Shown in pieces: positions 20,142 to 29,203 of a DNA stretch of 64,000 nucleotides; positions within the stretch are counted from its first letter, which is position 1; every line of letters starts with the position of its first letter. The DNA is from Pelagibacteraceae bacterium AG-422-I02 (GTDB taxonomy: Bacteria; Pseudomonadota; Alphaproteobacteria; Pelagibacterales; Pelagibacteraceae). A program made the translations under genes and the position numbers. The notes beneath the pieces were generated by a model. It saw only the letters and a list, made by a program, of their open reading frames with translations, had not been told where the DNA came from and did no database searches. The stretch covers positions 1-64,000 of the forward strand of contig QCMS01000003.1 in the NCBI GenBank assembly GCA_003213555.1, read 5' to 3'.

Positions 20142-20692
20142 TGACCATTAACAAAAAAAATTTAACACCAATAGCCTTAGTTTCAATATTTCTATTAATG
20201 TTGGCTTTATCTTTTGCAGCTGTACCTTTATATGATTTATTCTGTAGAGTTACTGGCTTTGGAGGAACAACACAAAATGCTTCGGAAAAAGAAATTCCAA
20301 AAATAATCGTTAATCAAGATTATAGAATGAGGTTCGATACCAATGTTCACAGCACTTCAGATTGGAAATTTTATCCTGAAAAAAAAACTTTAGATTTAAA
20401 ACCAGGTCAAGTTCACACAGTCAAATTTAATGTAGAAAACCCAGGTAATCAAAGTTCATCAGGTTCAGCTTCATTTAATGTTTCTCCTTCTTCATTCGGT
20501 AAGTACTTGAATAAGATTGGTTGCTTTTGTTTTGAAAAACAAACGTTAAAACCAAATGAGAAACAAGAATTTGTTTTAACATTTTTCTTGGATCCCAAAG
20601 TGGTTGATGATAATAAAACTAAGAATATTTCTGATGTAACACTATCTTTTACATTCTTTGCATCAGAATTTTATGAAAAGGAAAAAACTTAA
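20141..20692 (+). CDS. ctaG: Cytochrome c oxidase assembly protein CtaG (Cox11)
   Basis: Copper chaperone that delivers Cu to the CuB site of subunit I. 183 residues: one N-terminal membrane anchor (about 12-31), then PLYDLFCRVTGFGGTTQ (about 28-44), a periplasmic beta domain and the Cu-binding CFCFEKQTL (about 128-136), both Cox11 hallmarks. Overlaps the small gene upstream and coxC downstream by one base each. Confidence 0.96.
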   Translation: MTINKKNLTPIALVSIFLLMLALSFAAVPLYDLFCRVTGFGGTTQNASEKEIPKIIVNQDYRMRFDTNVHSTSDWKFYPEKKTLDLKPGQVHTVKFNVENPGNQSSSGSASFNVSPSSFGKYLNKIGCFCFEKQTLKPNEKQEFVLTFFLDPKVVDDNKTKNISDVTLSFTFFASEFYEKEKT

Positions 20693-21483
20693 TGTCGGCA
20701 GATAAAAAGAAACATGATTTTCATTTAGTAGATCCTAGTCCTTGGCCGATATATGTTTCATTTGCAACTTTAGTATTAGCAATTGGTGCAGTATACTATT
20801 TTCATTCTAAAGCTCTTTGGCTTTTGTTAGTGGGTTTTGCTCTAGTTGTTTACGGAGCATTTATGTGGTGGAGAGATGTTATTGAAGAGGCAGAGCATCA
20901 AGGCCACCATACTCCTGTAGTACAAATTGGTCATCGATATGGAATGACACTTTTTATTGCATCAGAAGTTATGTTTTTTGTTGCATGGTTTTGGGCTTAT
21001 TTTAATGCAAGTTTATTTCCAACAGACTCCATTGGAGGAACATGGCCTCCTCCCGATATAAAAACTTTTGATCCTTGGGATATACCATTAATCAATACTC
21101 TTATTTTACTATTATCTGGAACAACAGTAACTTGGGCGCACCATGCGATGTTAGAAAATGATAGAAAAGGTCTTGTGAATGGATTAATTGCAACTGTTTT
21201 CTTGGGATTTATATTTTCATGCTTTCAAGCTTACGAATATCACCATGCTACATTTACTATAGATGGAAATATTTATGGCTCTACATTTTATATGGCTACA
21301 GGTTTCCATGGCTTTCACGTCATAGTTGGAACAATTTTTCTAGCGGTATGTTTATTTAGATCGATGAAAGGTCATTCAACACCAACACATCACTTTGGTT
21401 TTGAGGCCGCCGCTTGGTATTGGCACTTTGTTGATGTAGTTTGGTTATTCCTTTTTGCTGCAATCTATATTTGGGGAAGTTAA
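20692..21483 (+). CDS. coxC: Cytochrome c oxidase subunit III
   Basis: Core structural subunit of the aa3 oxidase, 263 residues with about seven membrane helices. Typical segments: FHLVDPSPWPIYVS at the start, GMTLFIASEVMFFVAWFWAY (about 84-103), WAHHAMLENDR (about 144), GFHGFHVIVGTIFL (about 203) and the terminal AAAWYWHFVDVVWLFLFA. The order coxB-coxA-ctaB-(small ORF)-ctaG-coxC-surf1 is that of many alphaproteobacteria. Confidence 0.97.
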   Translation: MSADKKKHDFHLVDPSPWPIYVSFATLVLAIGAVYYFHSKALWLLLVGFALVVYGAFMWWRDVIEEAEHQGHHTPVVQIGHRYGMTLFIASEVMFFVAWFWAYFNASLFPTDSIGGTWPPPDIKTFDPWDIPLINTLILLLSGTTVTWAHHAMLENDRKGLVNGLIATVFLGFIFSCFQAYEYHHATFTIDGNIYGSTFYMATGFHGFHVIVGTIFLAVCLFRSMKGHSTPTHHFGFEAAAWYWHFVDVVWLFLFAAIYIWGS

Positions 21484-21490
21484 ACTTAAA

Positions 21491-22153
21491 TTGAAAAAAG
21501 TATTCTTATTTCAATTATTTGTTATTTTCTTTATAACATTATTTTGTGCATTGGGCACTTGGCAACTTTACAGACTTCAGTGGAAATTAGAATTAATTAG
21601 CGAAATAACTTTTGGATTAGACTCTCAACCAATAGAATACTCAAGTTCTATAAAAAAAAACTATCAAAGAATTAATGCTAAAGGAAAATTTGATTTCAAT
21701 AAACAAATCTACCTTTATAGTTTGAATGAAAAAGGAAAACCTGGGTATGATGTGATAACTCCATTTAGAACAAATAAAAATGAGAACGTACTGGTTAATA
21801 GAGGGTGGATAAATAAAGAACTTAAAGGTAACGCTGAGATAAATCTTAATAAATCAGCCGAGCAAAAAATTATCGGTCTTCTTAGAGAAATATATAAACC
21901 AAATATGTTTAAACCAGACAATGATATTAAGAATAATATTTGGTTTTCAATAAATTTAGAAGATCTGAAAGAGGCTACAGGAGAACAATTTAACGAGTTT
22001 GTAATTTTTTTGGAAGATGACCAAATTAAGTCACCAATTCCTAAAAAGATCAGCATTGATATACCAAACAATCACCTCAAATATGCTATAACATGGTATG
22101 CTATATCAATTTCTATAATTTTTTATTATCTATATTTTAGAAGAAAAAAATGA
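21491..22153 (+). CDS. SURF1 family oxidase assembly protein
   Basis: Assembly factor thought to help insert haem A into subunit I. Two membrane helices, one at the N-terminus ending in GTWQLYRLQWK (about 23-33) and one at the C-terminus (about 195-214), flank a periplasmic domain with GKPGYDVITPFR and NVLVNRGWINKE, the SURF1 signatures. I choose the TTG giving 220 residues; an ATG 36 bases upstream is in frame but inside the coxC end. Its stop overlaps the thrC start (ATGA). Confidence 0.9.
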   Translation: MKKVFLFQLFVIFFITLFCALGTWQLYRLQWKLELISEITFGLDSQPIEYSSSIKKNYQRINAKGKFDFNKQIYLYSLNEKGKPGYDVITPFRTNKNENVLVNRGWINKELKGNAEINLNKSAEQKIIGLLREIYKPNMFKPDNDIKNNIWFSINLEDLKEATGEQFNEFVIFLEDDQIKSPIPKKISIDIPNNHLKYAITWYAISISIIFYYLYFRRKK

Positions 22154-23526
22154 ATTATTTTAGCACTAGGGATAAATCTTTAAAATTTAGTTTTAAAGAT
22201 ATTTTCTTAAGAGGACTTGCACCAGGCGGAGGGTTATTTTTACCTGCTGAAATTAAGAAGTACAATCAAGTAGAACTTAATAATTTAAGTCAACTAAATT
22301 ATAATGAACTTGCTACAGAAATTATCTTTAATTTCTGCTCAGGTGAAATCAAAAAGGAAGAACTTAGCTCAATTATACAAAAATCTTATAGTAGGTTTAA
22401 AGATAAAGAAGTAGTAAATTTAAAAAAGATTGGAGAGATCGATCTTCTTGAGCTTTATCATGGGCCCACTTTAGCTTTTAAAGACATTGCAATGCAGGTA
22501 ATTGGCAATTTGTATGACTACTTAGAAGTCGCTAAAGATAAAACTGTAAATGTCGTAGTAGCTACATCAGGAGATACTGGTTCAGCAGCTATTGCTGCAT
22601 TAAGTAATAGAAAAAATATAAATCTTTTTGTTCTACATCCGCATAATAAAATTTCTAATATTCAAAGAAAAATAATGACAACAATTGGAGGTGCTAATAT
22701 TTATAATATTGCTATTGAGGGTTCATTTGATGATTGTCAAAAAATTGTAAAGGAGCTCTTTAATGAAGATAGTTTTAGATCAAAAATAAACATGTCTGGC
22801 GTAAATTCTATCAATTGGGCAAGAATTGTTTGTCAAATTGTTTATTATTTTTATTCTTTCTTTAAATTAAAAAAAAACAATATTAGCTTTTCTGTACCAA
22901 CTGGTAATTTTGGAGATATCTATGCTGGATATGTAGCAAAAAAAATGGGTTTACCAATTGATAAACTTATAGTTGCTACAAATAAAAATGATATTTTACA
23001 AAGAGTTATTAATACAGGTGAATATAAACCTGATACAGTGAAAGCAACCATCACACCAAGTATGGATATCCAAGTTGCTAGTAATTTTGAAAGATTACTT
23101 TATTATATATTAGATGAAAGCGATAGTAAGGTAAGGTCATTAATGAATGATCTGTCATCAAAAAGTTTATTTAATTTAGAAAAAAAAGAAATCGATAGAA
23201 TAAAAAAAGATTTTGAAGCAGTAAAAGTTACTGATGAGGAGACAGTATCTATAATCGATGAGATATATAAAGAGCATAAATTTATAATTGATCCTCATAC
23301 TGCTACTGGTGTAGGTGCAGCAAAAAGTTTTAAAAATTTAGGAGATATAGTTGTTCTTGGTACAGCTCATCCTTACAAATTCAGCGATACAATCGAAAAA
23401 GCTACAGGAAAAAATTTAGAATCACCCAAGCATTTAAAATTGAATATAGATAAAAAGGAAACATTTGATATTATTGGGAATTCAAATTCAGAGGTTAAGA
23501 ATTATATTTTGGGCAAAATACAATGA
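22150..23526 (+). CDS. thrC: Threonine synthase
   Basis: PLP enzyme converting O-phosphohomoserine to threonine. 458 residues with STRDKSLKFSFKD at the N-terminus, the PLP-lysine motif ELYHGPTLAFKDIAMQ (about 100-115, Lys in FKD), ATSGDTGSAAIAAL (about 138-151) and SVPTGNFGDIYAGY (about 255). It follows surf1 as in many alphaproteobacterial cox operons, overlaps the peroxiredoxin gene downstream by 4 bases, and its pathway partner thrB lies about 0.9 kb further on, on the other strand. Confidence 0.96.
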   Translation: MNYFSTRDKSLKFSFKDIFLRGLAPGGGLFLPAEIKKYNQVELNNLSQLNYNELATEIIFNFCSGEIKKEELSSIIQKSYSRFKDKEVVNLKKIGEIDLLELYHGPTLAFKDIAMQVIGNLYDYLEVAKDKTVNVVVATSGDTGSAAIAALSNRKNINLFVLHPHNKISNIQRKIMTTIGGANIYNIAIEGSFDDCQKIVKELFNEDSFRSKINMSGVNSINWARIVCQIVYYFYSFFKLKKNNISFSVPTGNFGDIYAGYVAKKMGLPIDKLIVATNKNDILQRVINTGEYKPDTVKATITPSMDIQVASNFERLLYYILDESDSKVRSLMNDLSSKSLFNLEKKEIDRIKKDFEAVKVTDEETVSIIDEIYKEHKFIIDPHTATGVGAAKSFKNLGDIVVLGTAHPYKFSDTIEKATGKNLESPKHLKLNIDKKETFDIIGNSNSEVKNYILGKIQ

Positions 23527-24008
23527 GAATAAAAGTTGGAGATAAACTACCTAACTCAGAATTATTCTATCTTGATCAAAATAATGATGTAAAAAAAATT
23601 AATATATTGGATCTTTGTAAAGGCAAGACTATTATTTTAGGTATGCCTGGCGCTTTTACAAAAACTTGCTCAGCTCTTCATCTACCTGGGTATATAAAAA
23701 ATTACGAGCTAGCTAATAAAAAAGGAATTTCTAAAATTATTTGTATTGCTGTGAATGATCCCAATGTAATGAAAGCCTGGGGTGAAAATCAAAATGCTGG
23801 AAGTAAAATTTTCATGGCTGGTGATCCTTTTCTTAAATTTACAAAAGCTATCGGAGCAGAAGTAGATAAATCCGAAAAAGGATTAGGAATTAGATCTAAT
23901 CGCTACACTATGTTGGTGGAGAATGGTGAAATTAAAAAAGTAGAGGAAGAAAAAGAAACAGCTAATTGTGAATTATCTTCAGCTGAGAGCTTTTTAAAAT
24001 CTATTTAG
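23523..24008 (+). CDS. Peroxiredoxin (Prx5-like, redoxin family)
   Basis: Thiol peroxidase of 161 residues that reduces hydroperoxides. The peroxidatic site is in GMPGAFTKTCSALHLPGY (about 39-56), with the active Thr and Cys of Prx5-type enzymes; the later segment GIRSNRYTMLVENGEIKK fits the fold. A second cysteine occurs near the C-terminus (ANCELSS), as in atypical two-Cys types. Last gene after thrC; its end overlaps convergent rnhA by 8 bases. Confidence 0.92.
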   Translation: MRIKVGDKLPNSELFYLDQNNDVKKINILDLCKGKTIILGMPGAFTKTCSALHLPGYIKNYELANKKGISKIICIAVNDPNVMKAWGENQNAGSKIFMAGDPFLKFTKAIGAEVDKSEKGLGIRSNRYTMLVENGEIKKVEEEKETANCELSSAESFLKSI

Positions 24009-24423
24009 TTCTCGAAACTGCCAACTCATCAACAAGATTATTATATTTGTTGCCAGAGTGTGCCTTAACCCATTTCCAAGTAACTTTATGTTTTAGACAA
24101 GCATTATCCAATTTAATCCAAAGATCTTTATTTTTAACTGGTTTCTTTTTTGAACTTTTCCAATTATTAATTTTCCACTTTTTAATCCAATCAGTTATTC
24201 CGTCTTTCACATATTTTGAGTCAGTAAAAATTGTAATTTCTGATTTCTTTTTTATTTTTTTTAATGCCATAATTGGAGCCATTAATTCCATCCTATTATT
24301 AGTTGTATTACTTTCACTTCCAGAAATATTTGATTGATTAGAATCATCTAATATAATTGCCGCCCAACCTCCTTTCCCAGGATTTCCAGAGCAAGCACCA
24401 TCAGTATAAATCTTTAATTTCAT
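24001..24423 (-). CDS. rnhA: Ribonuclease HI
   Basis: Cuts RNA in RNA:DNA hybrids. The 140-residue protein has all four acidic catalytic positions: TDGACSGNPGKGGWAA (Asp near 8), NNRMELMA (Glu near 46), IFTDSKYV (Asp near 67) and NNLVDELA (Asp near 131), plus the WKWVKAHSG segment. It is the last gene of the long minus-strand run that starts at dciA, overlapping thrB by one base. A type 2 RNase H gene (rnhB) is also present near 40 kb. Confidence 0.96.
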   Translation of the reverse strand: MKLKIYTDGACSGNPGKGGWAAIILDDSNQSNISGSESNTTNNRMELMAPIMALKKIKKKSEITIFTDSKYVKDGITDWIKKWKINNWKSSKKKPVKNKDLWIKLDNACLKHKVTWKWVKAHSGNKYNNLVDELAVSRTK

Positions 24424-25391
24424 TAAAAGAAATAGTCCTCATGATTTTTTGCATTTTTGTGAAATTCTAATCTTTTTAAATACTCCATTGGATCTTTAAT
24501 TTTAACTATTGCCCCCTCTACTTTATTTAATGCATCGAATACTCGAGTTAACAAGAATCTTAAAGCAGCGCCTTGAGATAAAACTTTAATATTATTTAAT
24601 TCTTCATCAGTTAATTTTCTTATAGAAGTATATCCGTCTATAAAGTTTTTTGCTTTAGTAACGTTAAAGCTTAAATTACTTTTTAGACCGTCAAAACACA
24701 AAGCGTTAAAGCAAATCGCGATTTCAAAAGCGAAAAAATCTTCACATGAAAAATAAAAGTCAATCACACCACTAAATTTATCTTGAATAAAAAAAATATT
24801 GTCGTGAAATAAATCTGCATGAATTATTCCTCTTGGCAGATTTTTTGGCCAATTTTTTTCAACATCATTAAGATTTTCCTCAATCAATCTTGGAAGATCT
24901 TTATGTATATTTTCACACTTATCTTTTACTGAATTAAATAATTTTCTCCATGAATTTACGGATAGGTCATTTTGTCGTTTTAGTTTCAAATTTTTTGTGA
25001 GATCATGCATTTTAGCTATTTCAAATCCGATTGATTTACAATTGGCTGGAGATAAATTTTGTTTTGCCTTGCCCTCAAGAAATGAAACAATCATTAATTT
25101 TTTCCCTCCAAAATTTGTTATAGTTTCATTATTATTATTAGAAATAGGAGCAGGGCATTTAAAGCTAGCTTTATTTAAAGATGACATTAGATCAGAAAAA
25201 AAAGGAAGATCAGCAGATTTAACTCTTTTTTCGTAAATAGTTAATATAAATTTTTTTTTATTTACCGATAAAAAATAGTTTGTATTTTCAATACCTTCTT
25301 CAATTCCTTCGAATGAGTTTAACTTACCTAAACTATAATTAGATAAAATTTCCTCAATTTTATTTTGATTTAACTTTGTATAGACAGCCAT
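24423..25391 (-). CDS. thrB: Homoserine kinase (APH-fold type)
   Basis: Phosphorylates homoserine, giving the substrate of ThrC. The 322-residue protein is of the aminoglycoside-phosphotransferase-like ThrB type of alphaproteobacteria, not the GHMP type. Motifs: MAVYTKLNQNKIEEIL at the start, GIENTNYFL (about 33), FILTIYEKR with the ATP-binding Lys, the catalytic loop GIIHADLFHDNIFF (about 188-201) and GVIDFYFSCEDFFAFE with the metal Asp. Overlaps ispH and rnhA by one base each. Confidence 0.94.
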   Translation of the reverse strand: MAVYTKLNQNKIEEILSNYSLGKLNSFEGIEEGIENTNYFLSVNKKKFILTIYEKRVKSADLPFFSDLMSSLNKASFKCPAPISNNNNETITNFGGKKLMIVSFLEGKAKQNLSPANCKSIGFEIAKMHDLTKNLKLKRQNDLSVNSWRKLFNSVKDKCENIHKDLPRLIEENLNDVEKNWPKNLPRGIIHADLFHDNIFFIQDKFSGVIDFYFSCEDFFAFEIAICFNALCFDGLKSNLSFNVTKAKNFIDGYTSIRKLTDEELNNIKVLSQGAALRFLLTRVFDALNKVEGAIVKIKDPMEYLKRLEFHKNAKNHEDYFF

Positions 25392-26335
25392 TAATTGAGT
25401 TCTTTCGGCAATTTAAATACAACTTTTTCCTCTGCAACTATTATTTCTTCAATAGAAACCTTTCTATCTTTTTTTATATTAGTCAGCAACGCTTGTACTA
25501 ATTTTTCCGGCGCTGAAGCACCTGAGGAAATTCCAATAGTATTAGAATTCTCTATTTCGTGAAAAGGTATTTCCTTTTCTGAATGCATTAATTGAGAGTT
25601 TTCACATCCAGCTTTTTTAGCGACTTCAACTAGCCTTACCGAATTTGATGAATTTCGACTTCCAACTACAAAAAATAAATCACACTTAGATGCTATTTCT
25701 TTCACAGCTGATTGACGATTAGTTGTAGCGTAACAAATATCTTCCTTGATCGGCCCCTTAATTTTAGGAAATTTGTTTTTAAGAGCATTAATTATTTCTG
25801 CCGTATCATCTACTGAGAGGGTTGTTTGAGTTATATAAGCCAAAGGTTTTTTAAAATTATTAACCTGAAGACTCTCAACATCACTTTTAGTTTCTATCAA
25901 TTTAATTGATCCTAACGGTAGCTGACCCATTGTACCAATAACCTCAGGATGATTTTTGTGGCCAATTAAAAATATTTCGTATCCTTTTTTATGTAACTGT
26001 TCAGACTCTCTATGAACCTTCGAAACCAAAGGGCAAGTTGCATCCACATATGATAAATTTTTAAATTTTGCTTCGTCTGGAACTGATTTAGGAACTCCAT
26101 GTGCAGAAAAAATCACAGGTCTACTATTATCTTTTACTTCAGAAAGCTCGTCTACAAATATTGCCCCTTTTTCTCTTAGTTCATCAACAACTTGTTTATT
26201 ATGAACAATTTCATGTCTTACATATACAGGAGCTCCATATTTATTTATTGCCTTTTCGACAATTTCAATAGCTCTTTTAACACCAGCACAAAACCCTCTG
26301 GGTGAAGCTAAATAAATTTTAAGTTCTTTTTTCAT
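25391..26335 (-). CDS. ispH: 4-hydroxy-3-methylbut-2-enyl diphosphate reductase
   Basis: Last enzyme of the MEP pathway, making IPP and DMAPP with a [4Fe-4S] cluster. 314 residues, with the three cluster cysteines in SPRGFCAGVKRAI (about 11-23), VDATCPLVSKVH (about 98-109) and DICYATTNRQ (about 197-206), plus HKNHPEVIGTMGQ. It lies directly after blh (17-base overlap), so isoprenoid supply is coded next to carotenoid use; in many alphaproteobacteria ispH precedes thrB-rnhA, as it does here. Confidence 0.97.
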   Translation of the reverse strand: MKKELKIYLASPRGFCAGVKRAIEIVEKAINKYGAPVYVRHEIVHNKQVVDELREKGAIFVDELSEVKDNSRPVIFSAHGVPKSVPDEAKFKNLSYVDATCPLVSKVHRESEQLHKKGYEIFLIGHKNHPEVIGTMGQLPLGSIKLIETKSDVESLQVNNFKKPLAYITQTTLSVDDTAEIINALKNKFPKIKGPIKEDICYATTNRQSAVKEIASKCDLFFVVGSRNSSNSVRLVEVAKKAGCENSQLMHSEKEIPFHEIENSNTIGISSGASAPEKLVQALLTNIKKDRKVSIEEIIVAEEKVVFKLPKELN

Positions 26336-27305
26336 TCTTTTCTAACAAGTATTCGAGCAATATATGCGGAAAAGTGAGAGACGCCAAACCAATAAATATC
26401 ACCTTTGAGATAGCGACATTTAATGAATAATAGTTAGATAAGACATATAAAGCTGCTAAAAAAAGTATTGCAGTTAGCAAGGTAAGTGGGAATGCTTTAC
26501 TTAAAAATTTTTGTAAACCTTTTTTAATATTTTTTTTATCCAACTCATGTATTAAAACACAAGTGTGTCTTACCGAGTGAATAAAACAAAAGTAAATTGT
26601 AAAAGCCATTAAAGGATTAAATAAATAATTCAAAAATATTATTGAAAAAAAATCATAAACAAAAGGATGTGAATTACTAGCTGGGCTAAGGCTGGTTATA
26701 TTGATACCAATAACAAAAATTATAAACCAATAAAGCATGGAAAAAATATCATTCTCACGAGGATTAAACGAGTTTAAAATTTTTAAAAAAATATTATTTT
26801 CTATGTCTATAAATAAATTGGAAAATAAAGAGTAAGCCTCATTATAATTGAAAAATATTGGACAGAAAATTATCAGAGTACCCTTTAATAATAATTGTAT
26901 TTGAATTTTATTCGTTATTTTTCTGTGATCTTCAATAAACGAGTCTTCTTTTCCAAAATGATAAGATGCTATTATTAAAAATAATAAAATAGTAAAAGAT
27001 GGTAGAATTATCCAAAATAAAATTATTAACAATGCTAGCAAGATATAAGAAGTATAAAAATACAAAATATTATTTTTTTTAAGTTTCTTTAATAATTGTT
27101 TTCCTTTCAAATGATCTAAAGCTCCATGTGAAATACCAATAGTAAGTATTAAAAATAAACATAAAGTATTAGAAAATTCATAGTGATATTTCTCTGGAAT
27201 TAAAAAAGATATAGAAATTAATATTAGTAATATTGCAATTGATAATTTTTGATTGAATTGAAAAAGACTATATAAATTATCCGATTTAATTATAGTGTTA
27301 ACCAT
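26319..27305 (-). CDS. blh: Beta-carotene 15,15'-dioxygenase, Brp/Blh family
   Basis: Membrane enzyme that splits beta-carotene into two retinal molecules, the rhodopsin chromophore. The 328-residue protein is made of about eight hydrophobic helices with the conserved polar residues of the family: GISHGALDHLKG (about 58-69), ASYHFGKEDS (about 115-124), FIHSVRHT (about 233-240) and FPHILLEY near the end, the histidines of which are thought to bind iron. The neighbours crtY, crtB and crtI confirm the pathway. Start overlaps crtY by 8 bases. No rhodopsin gene is in the window. Confidence 0.93.
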   Translation of the reverse strand: MVNTIIKSDNLYSLFQFNQKLSIAILLILISISFLIPEKYHYEFSNTLCLFLILTIGISHGALDHLKGKQLLKKLKKNNILYFYTSYILLALLIILFWIILPSFTILLFLIIASYHFGKEDSFIEDHRKITNKIQIQLLLKGTLIIFCPIFFNYNEAYSLFSNLFIDIENNIFLKILNSFNPRENDIFSMLYWFIIFVIGINITSLSPASNSHPFVYDFFSIIFLNYLFNPLMAFTIYFCFIHSVRHTCVLIHELDKKNIKKGLQKFLSKAFPLTLLTAILFLAALYVLSNYYSLNVAISKVIFIGLASLTFPHILLEYLLEKNEKRT

Positions 27306-28368
27306 TAAATAAAGCCCTCAAAAAAACTAATTTTGGCATTTTTAAAATTACTGAAATATCCTCAATAAAATTACTTTTATTTGATAAAAACTTTATAATA
27401 GTTTTAGAGGAACATCTGAACATTTGATAAAAAATTGACGGCATTTTTGTTGGATTATTTTTTAGCACTCTTAAAAAAATTTTATCTAAAAATTCATATT
27501 TCTTTCCTAAATGAAATCTTTTTCTATTTTGAATATCTTCCAGATTTTGACATATATATTTACTATGTTCTTGTATATTTAAAAAAGTATATCCCGTGCT
27601 TAATCGTGTCATACCTCCTGCAGATCCAATATTGATTATTTTGTTTTCACTTTTTAATGATGAATAAAAAAGCGGTATAGCACCTTTTTCAGTAAAATTT
27701 ATTTTATAGTCTTTTATACCAAGATTATTTTTTATATAATTTTCTAATTGAAGATCGTAATCCATTAAGCTTTGATCTTCTAAATCTGAAAGCCATGTTG
27801 TTTCAATTAAAGCTTTATTTTTACTAAATGGCAATGTGTAAAAAAAGTGAACATCATTTCTCTGATCACAATTAAAATCCATTAGATTTATTATTTCTTC
27901 ATCAAAAATATTTTTAGGTGTTTCTATCTCGATACCTTGAAAATGTTGCCACAATTTAGATTTATCTAATTCTTTTTCATGAACACTATTAAAAATTATG
28001 GAATTTTCTGAGTTGATTTCACTTAGGTTTTTAAAAAAACTGATATTGGAATTCGTAGATAGCTTAGAATTTATTTTTTTATAAAATTTACCACTATCGA
28101 TGCTTTGATAGGGAAATTTTTTATTTGTTAATTCATGTGAACTATCCTTAGAGTTTATTGTAAAATTATTCCAACTTTTAATTACACAATCATCAAAATT
28201 ATGATTATAAACTTTCCAGAAAGACCACGTTTTGTCCCTCTTATATTCTTCACGAGTTTCAATAATTGCTAAAGTTTTTTCTTTTAACTTATCATTAATT
28301 TCAAGCTCATAGGCCAAAGATAAGCCCGCGCATCCACCACCAATAATTATATAATCAAATTCTTTCAT
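27298..28368 (-). CDS. crtY: Lycopene beta-cyclase
   Basis: Cyclises both ends of lycopene to give beta-carotene. 356 residues, with the N-terminal dinucleotide-binding motif DYIIIGGGCAGLSLAYEL (about 5-22), WSFWKVY (about 48), the FxEtTW-like ALIETTWLSDLE (about 190-201) and GSAGGMTRLSTGYTFLNIQE (about 250-269), all typical of bacterial CrtY. It overlaps crtB by 14 bases and blh by 8. Confidence 0.94.
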   Translation of the reverse strand: MKEFDYIIIGGGCAGLSLAYELEINDKLKEKTLAIIETREEYKRDKTWSFWKVYNHNFDDCVIKSWNNFTINSKDSSHELTNKKFPYQSIDSGKFYKKINSKLSTNSNISFFKNLSEINSENSIIFNSVHEKELDKSKLWQHFQGIEIETPKNIFDEEIINLMDFNCDQRNDVHFFYTLPFSKNKALIETTWLSDLEDQSLMDYDLQLENYIKNNLGIKDYKINFTEKGAIPLFYSSLKSENKIINIGSAGGMTRLSTGYTFLNIQEHSKYICQNLEDIQNRKRFHLGKKYEFLDKIFLRVLKNNPTKMPSIFYQMFRCSSKTIIKFLSNKSNFIEDISVILKMPKLVFLRALFNG

Positions 28369-29203
28369 TTAAATTAATCTCTTGCTCTAAAATATTATGA
28401 TTTGCTTGATTATTGTAATTTAAATTTTTAATGAACAATAATTTAAAAAAGTCAAAAATAGATAAAAAGGTCTGAATTAATTTTTCAAACATAGGCACAT
28501 AGATTTTGCCGGCTTTATTGTAATTATCAATATTTTTTTGTTTAAGGATGTAGTCACCTATTTTTCTGTAAATACGTCTTGCAACAATAACAGAAAATCT
28601 TGATCTAATTGGTATATTACGAATAGAGTTAAATGAATTTTCATAAAATACTTGAGAGTCATTTATAATATCTCGAATCTCTGAAAAATTATGATTTACA
28701 TATTGTCTATTACGCGCTTTATCTTCACAAACGTCCCTAGCTATATTAGTAAGCTGCATCGCTATTCCAAGATCAATCGCACCTTTTAGAGCCTCTCGAT
28801 TATTTACTCTCAGTATTTTTGACATCATTAGACCGACTGTTCCAGCAACTCTATAAGAATAAACAAGCAAATCTTTTTTCGAATTAATCACTACTTTTTC
28901 CTTTAAGTCTGTTTCAACTCCATCGAATAAATCTATTACTATTTTTTTAGAAATATTTTCACTATCAATAACTGACCACATATCTTTTACAATTTGATTG
29001 TTTAGATTTCTGCTCTCAAAATCTTTTTTAAATTTTAAGAAAATTTTTTTCTTTTCATCTAAATTATTATCATCATCAACTATATCATCTAAGGTTCTAC
29101 AGAAATTGTATAAAGATGAACTTTTATTTAAAGTATTACTCGAAAGGAAAAAACTTGCCCAATAAAAAGATTTAGCATGTTTTTTTAATAAGTTGCTTTT
29201 CAT
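28355..29203 (-). CDS. crtB: Phytoene synthase
   Basis: Joins two geranylgeranyl diphosphates into phytoene. The 282-residue protein has SFYWASFFLSS at the N-terminus, the first Asp motif RTLDDIVDDDN (about 36-46) and the second, QLTNIARDVCEDKARNRQYV (about 151-170). The start shares a base with the crtI stop. No crtE (GGPP synthase) occurs in the window, so GGPP must come from a gene elsewhere. Confidence 0.95.
   Translation of the reverse strand: MKSNLLKKHAKSFYWASFFLSSNTLNKSSSLYNFCRTLDDIVDDDNNLDEKKKIFLKFKKDFESRNLNNQIVKDMWSVIDSENISKKIVIDLFDGVETDLKEKVVINSKKDLLVYSYRVAGTVGLMMSKILRVNNREALKGAIDLGIAMQLTNIARDVCEDKARNRQYVNHNFSEIRDIINDSQVFYENSFNSIRNIPIRSRFSVIVARRIYRKIGDYILKQKNIDNYNKAGKIYVPMFEKLIQTFLSIFDFFKLLFIKNLNYNNQANHNILEQEINLNERI

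Noticed and set aside
21715..22071. Minus-strand frame of 118 codons
   Set aside because: Lies wholly within the SURF1 gene, which has clear family motifs.
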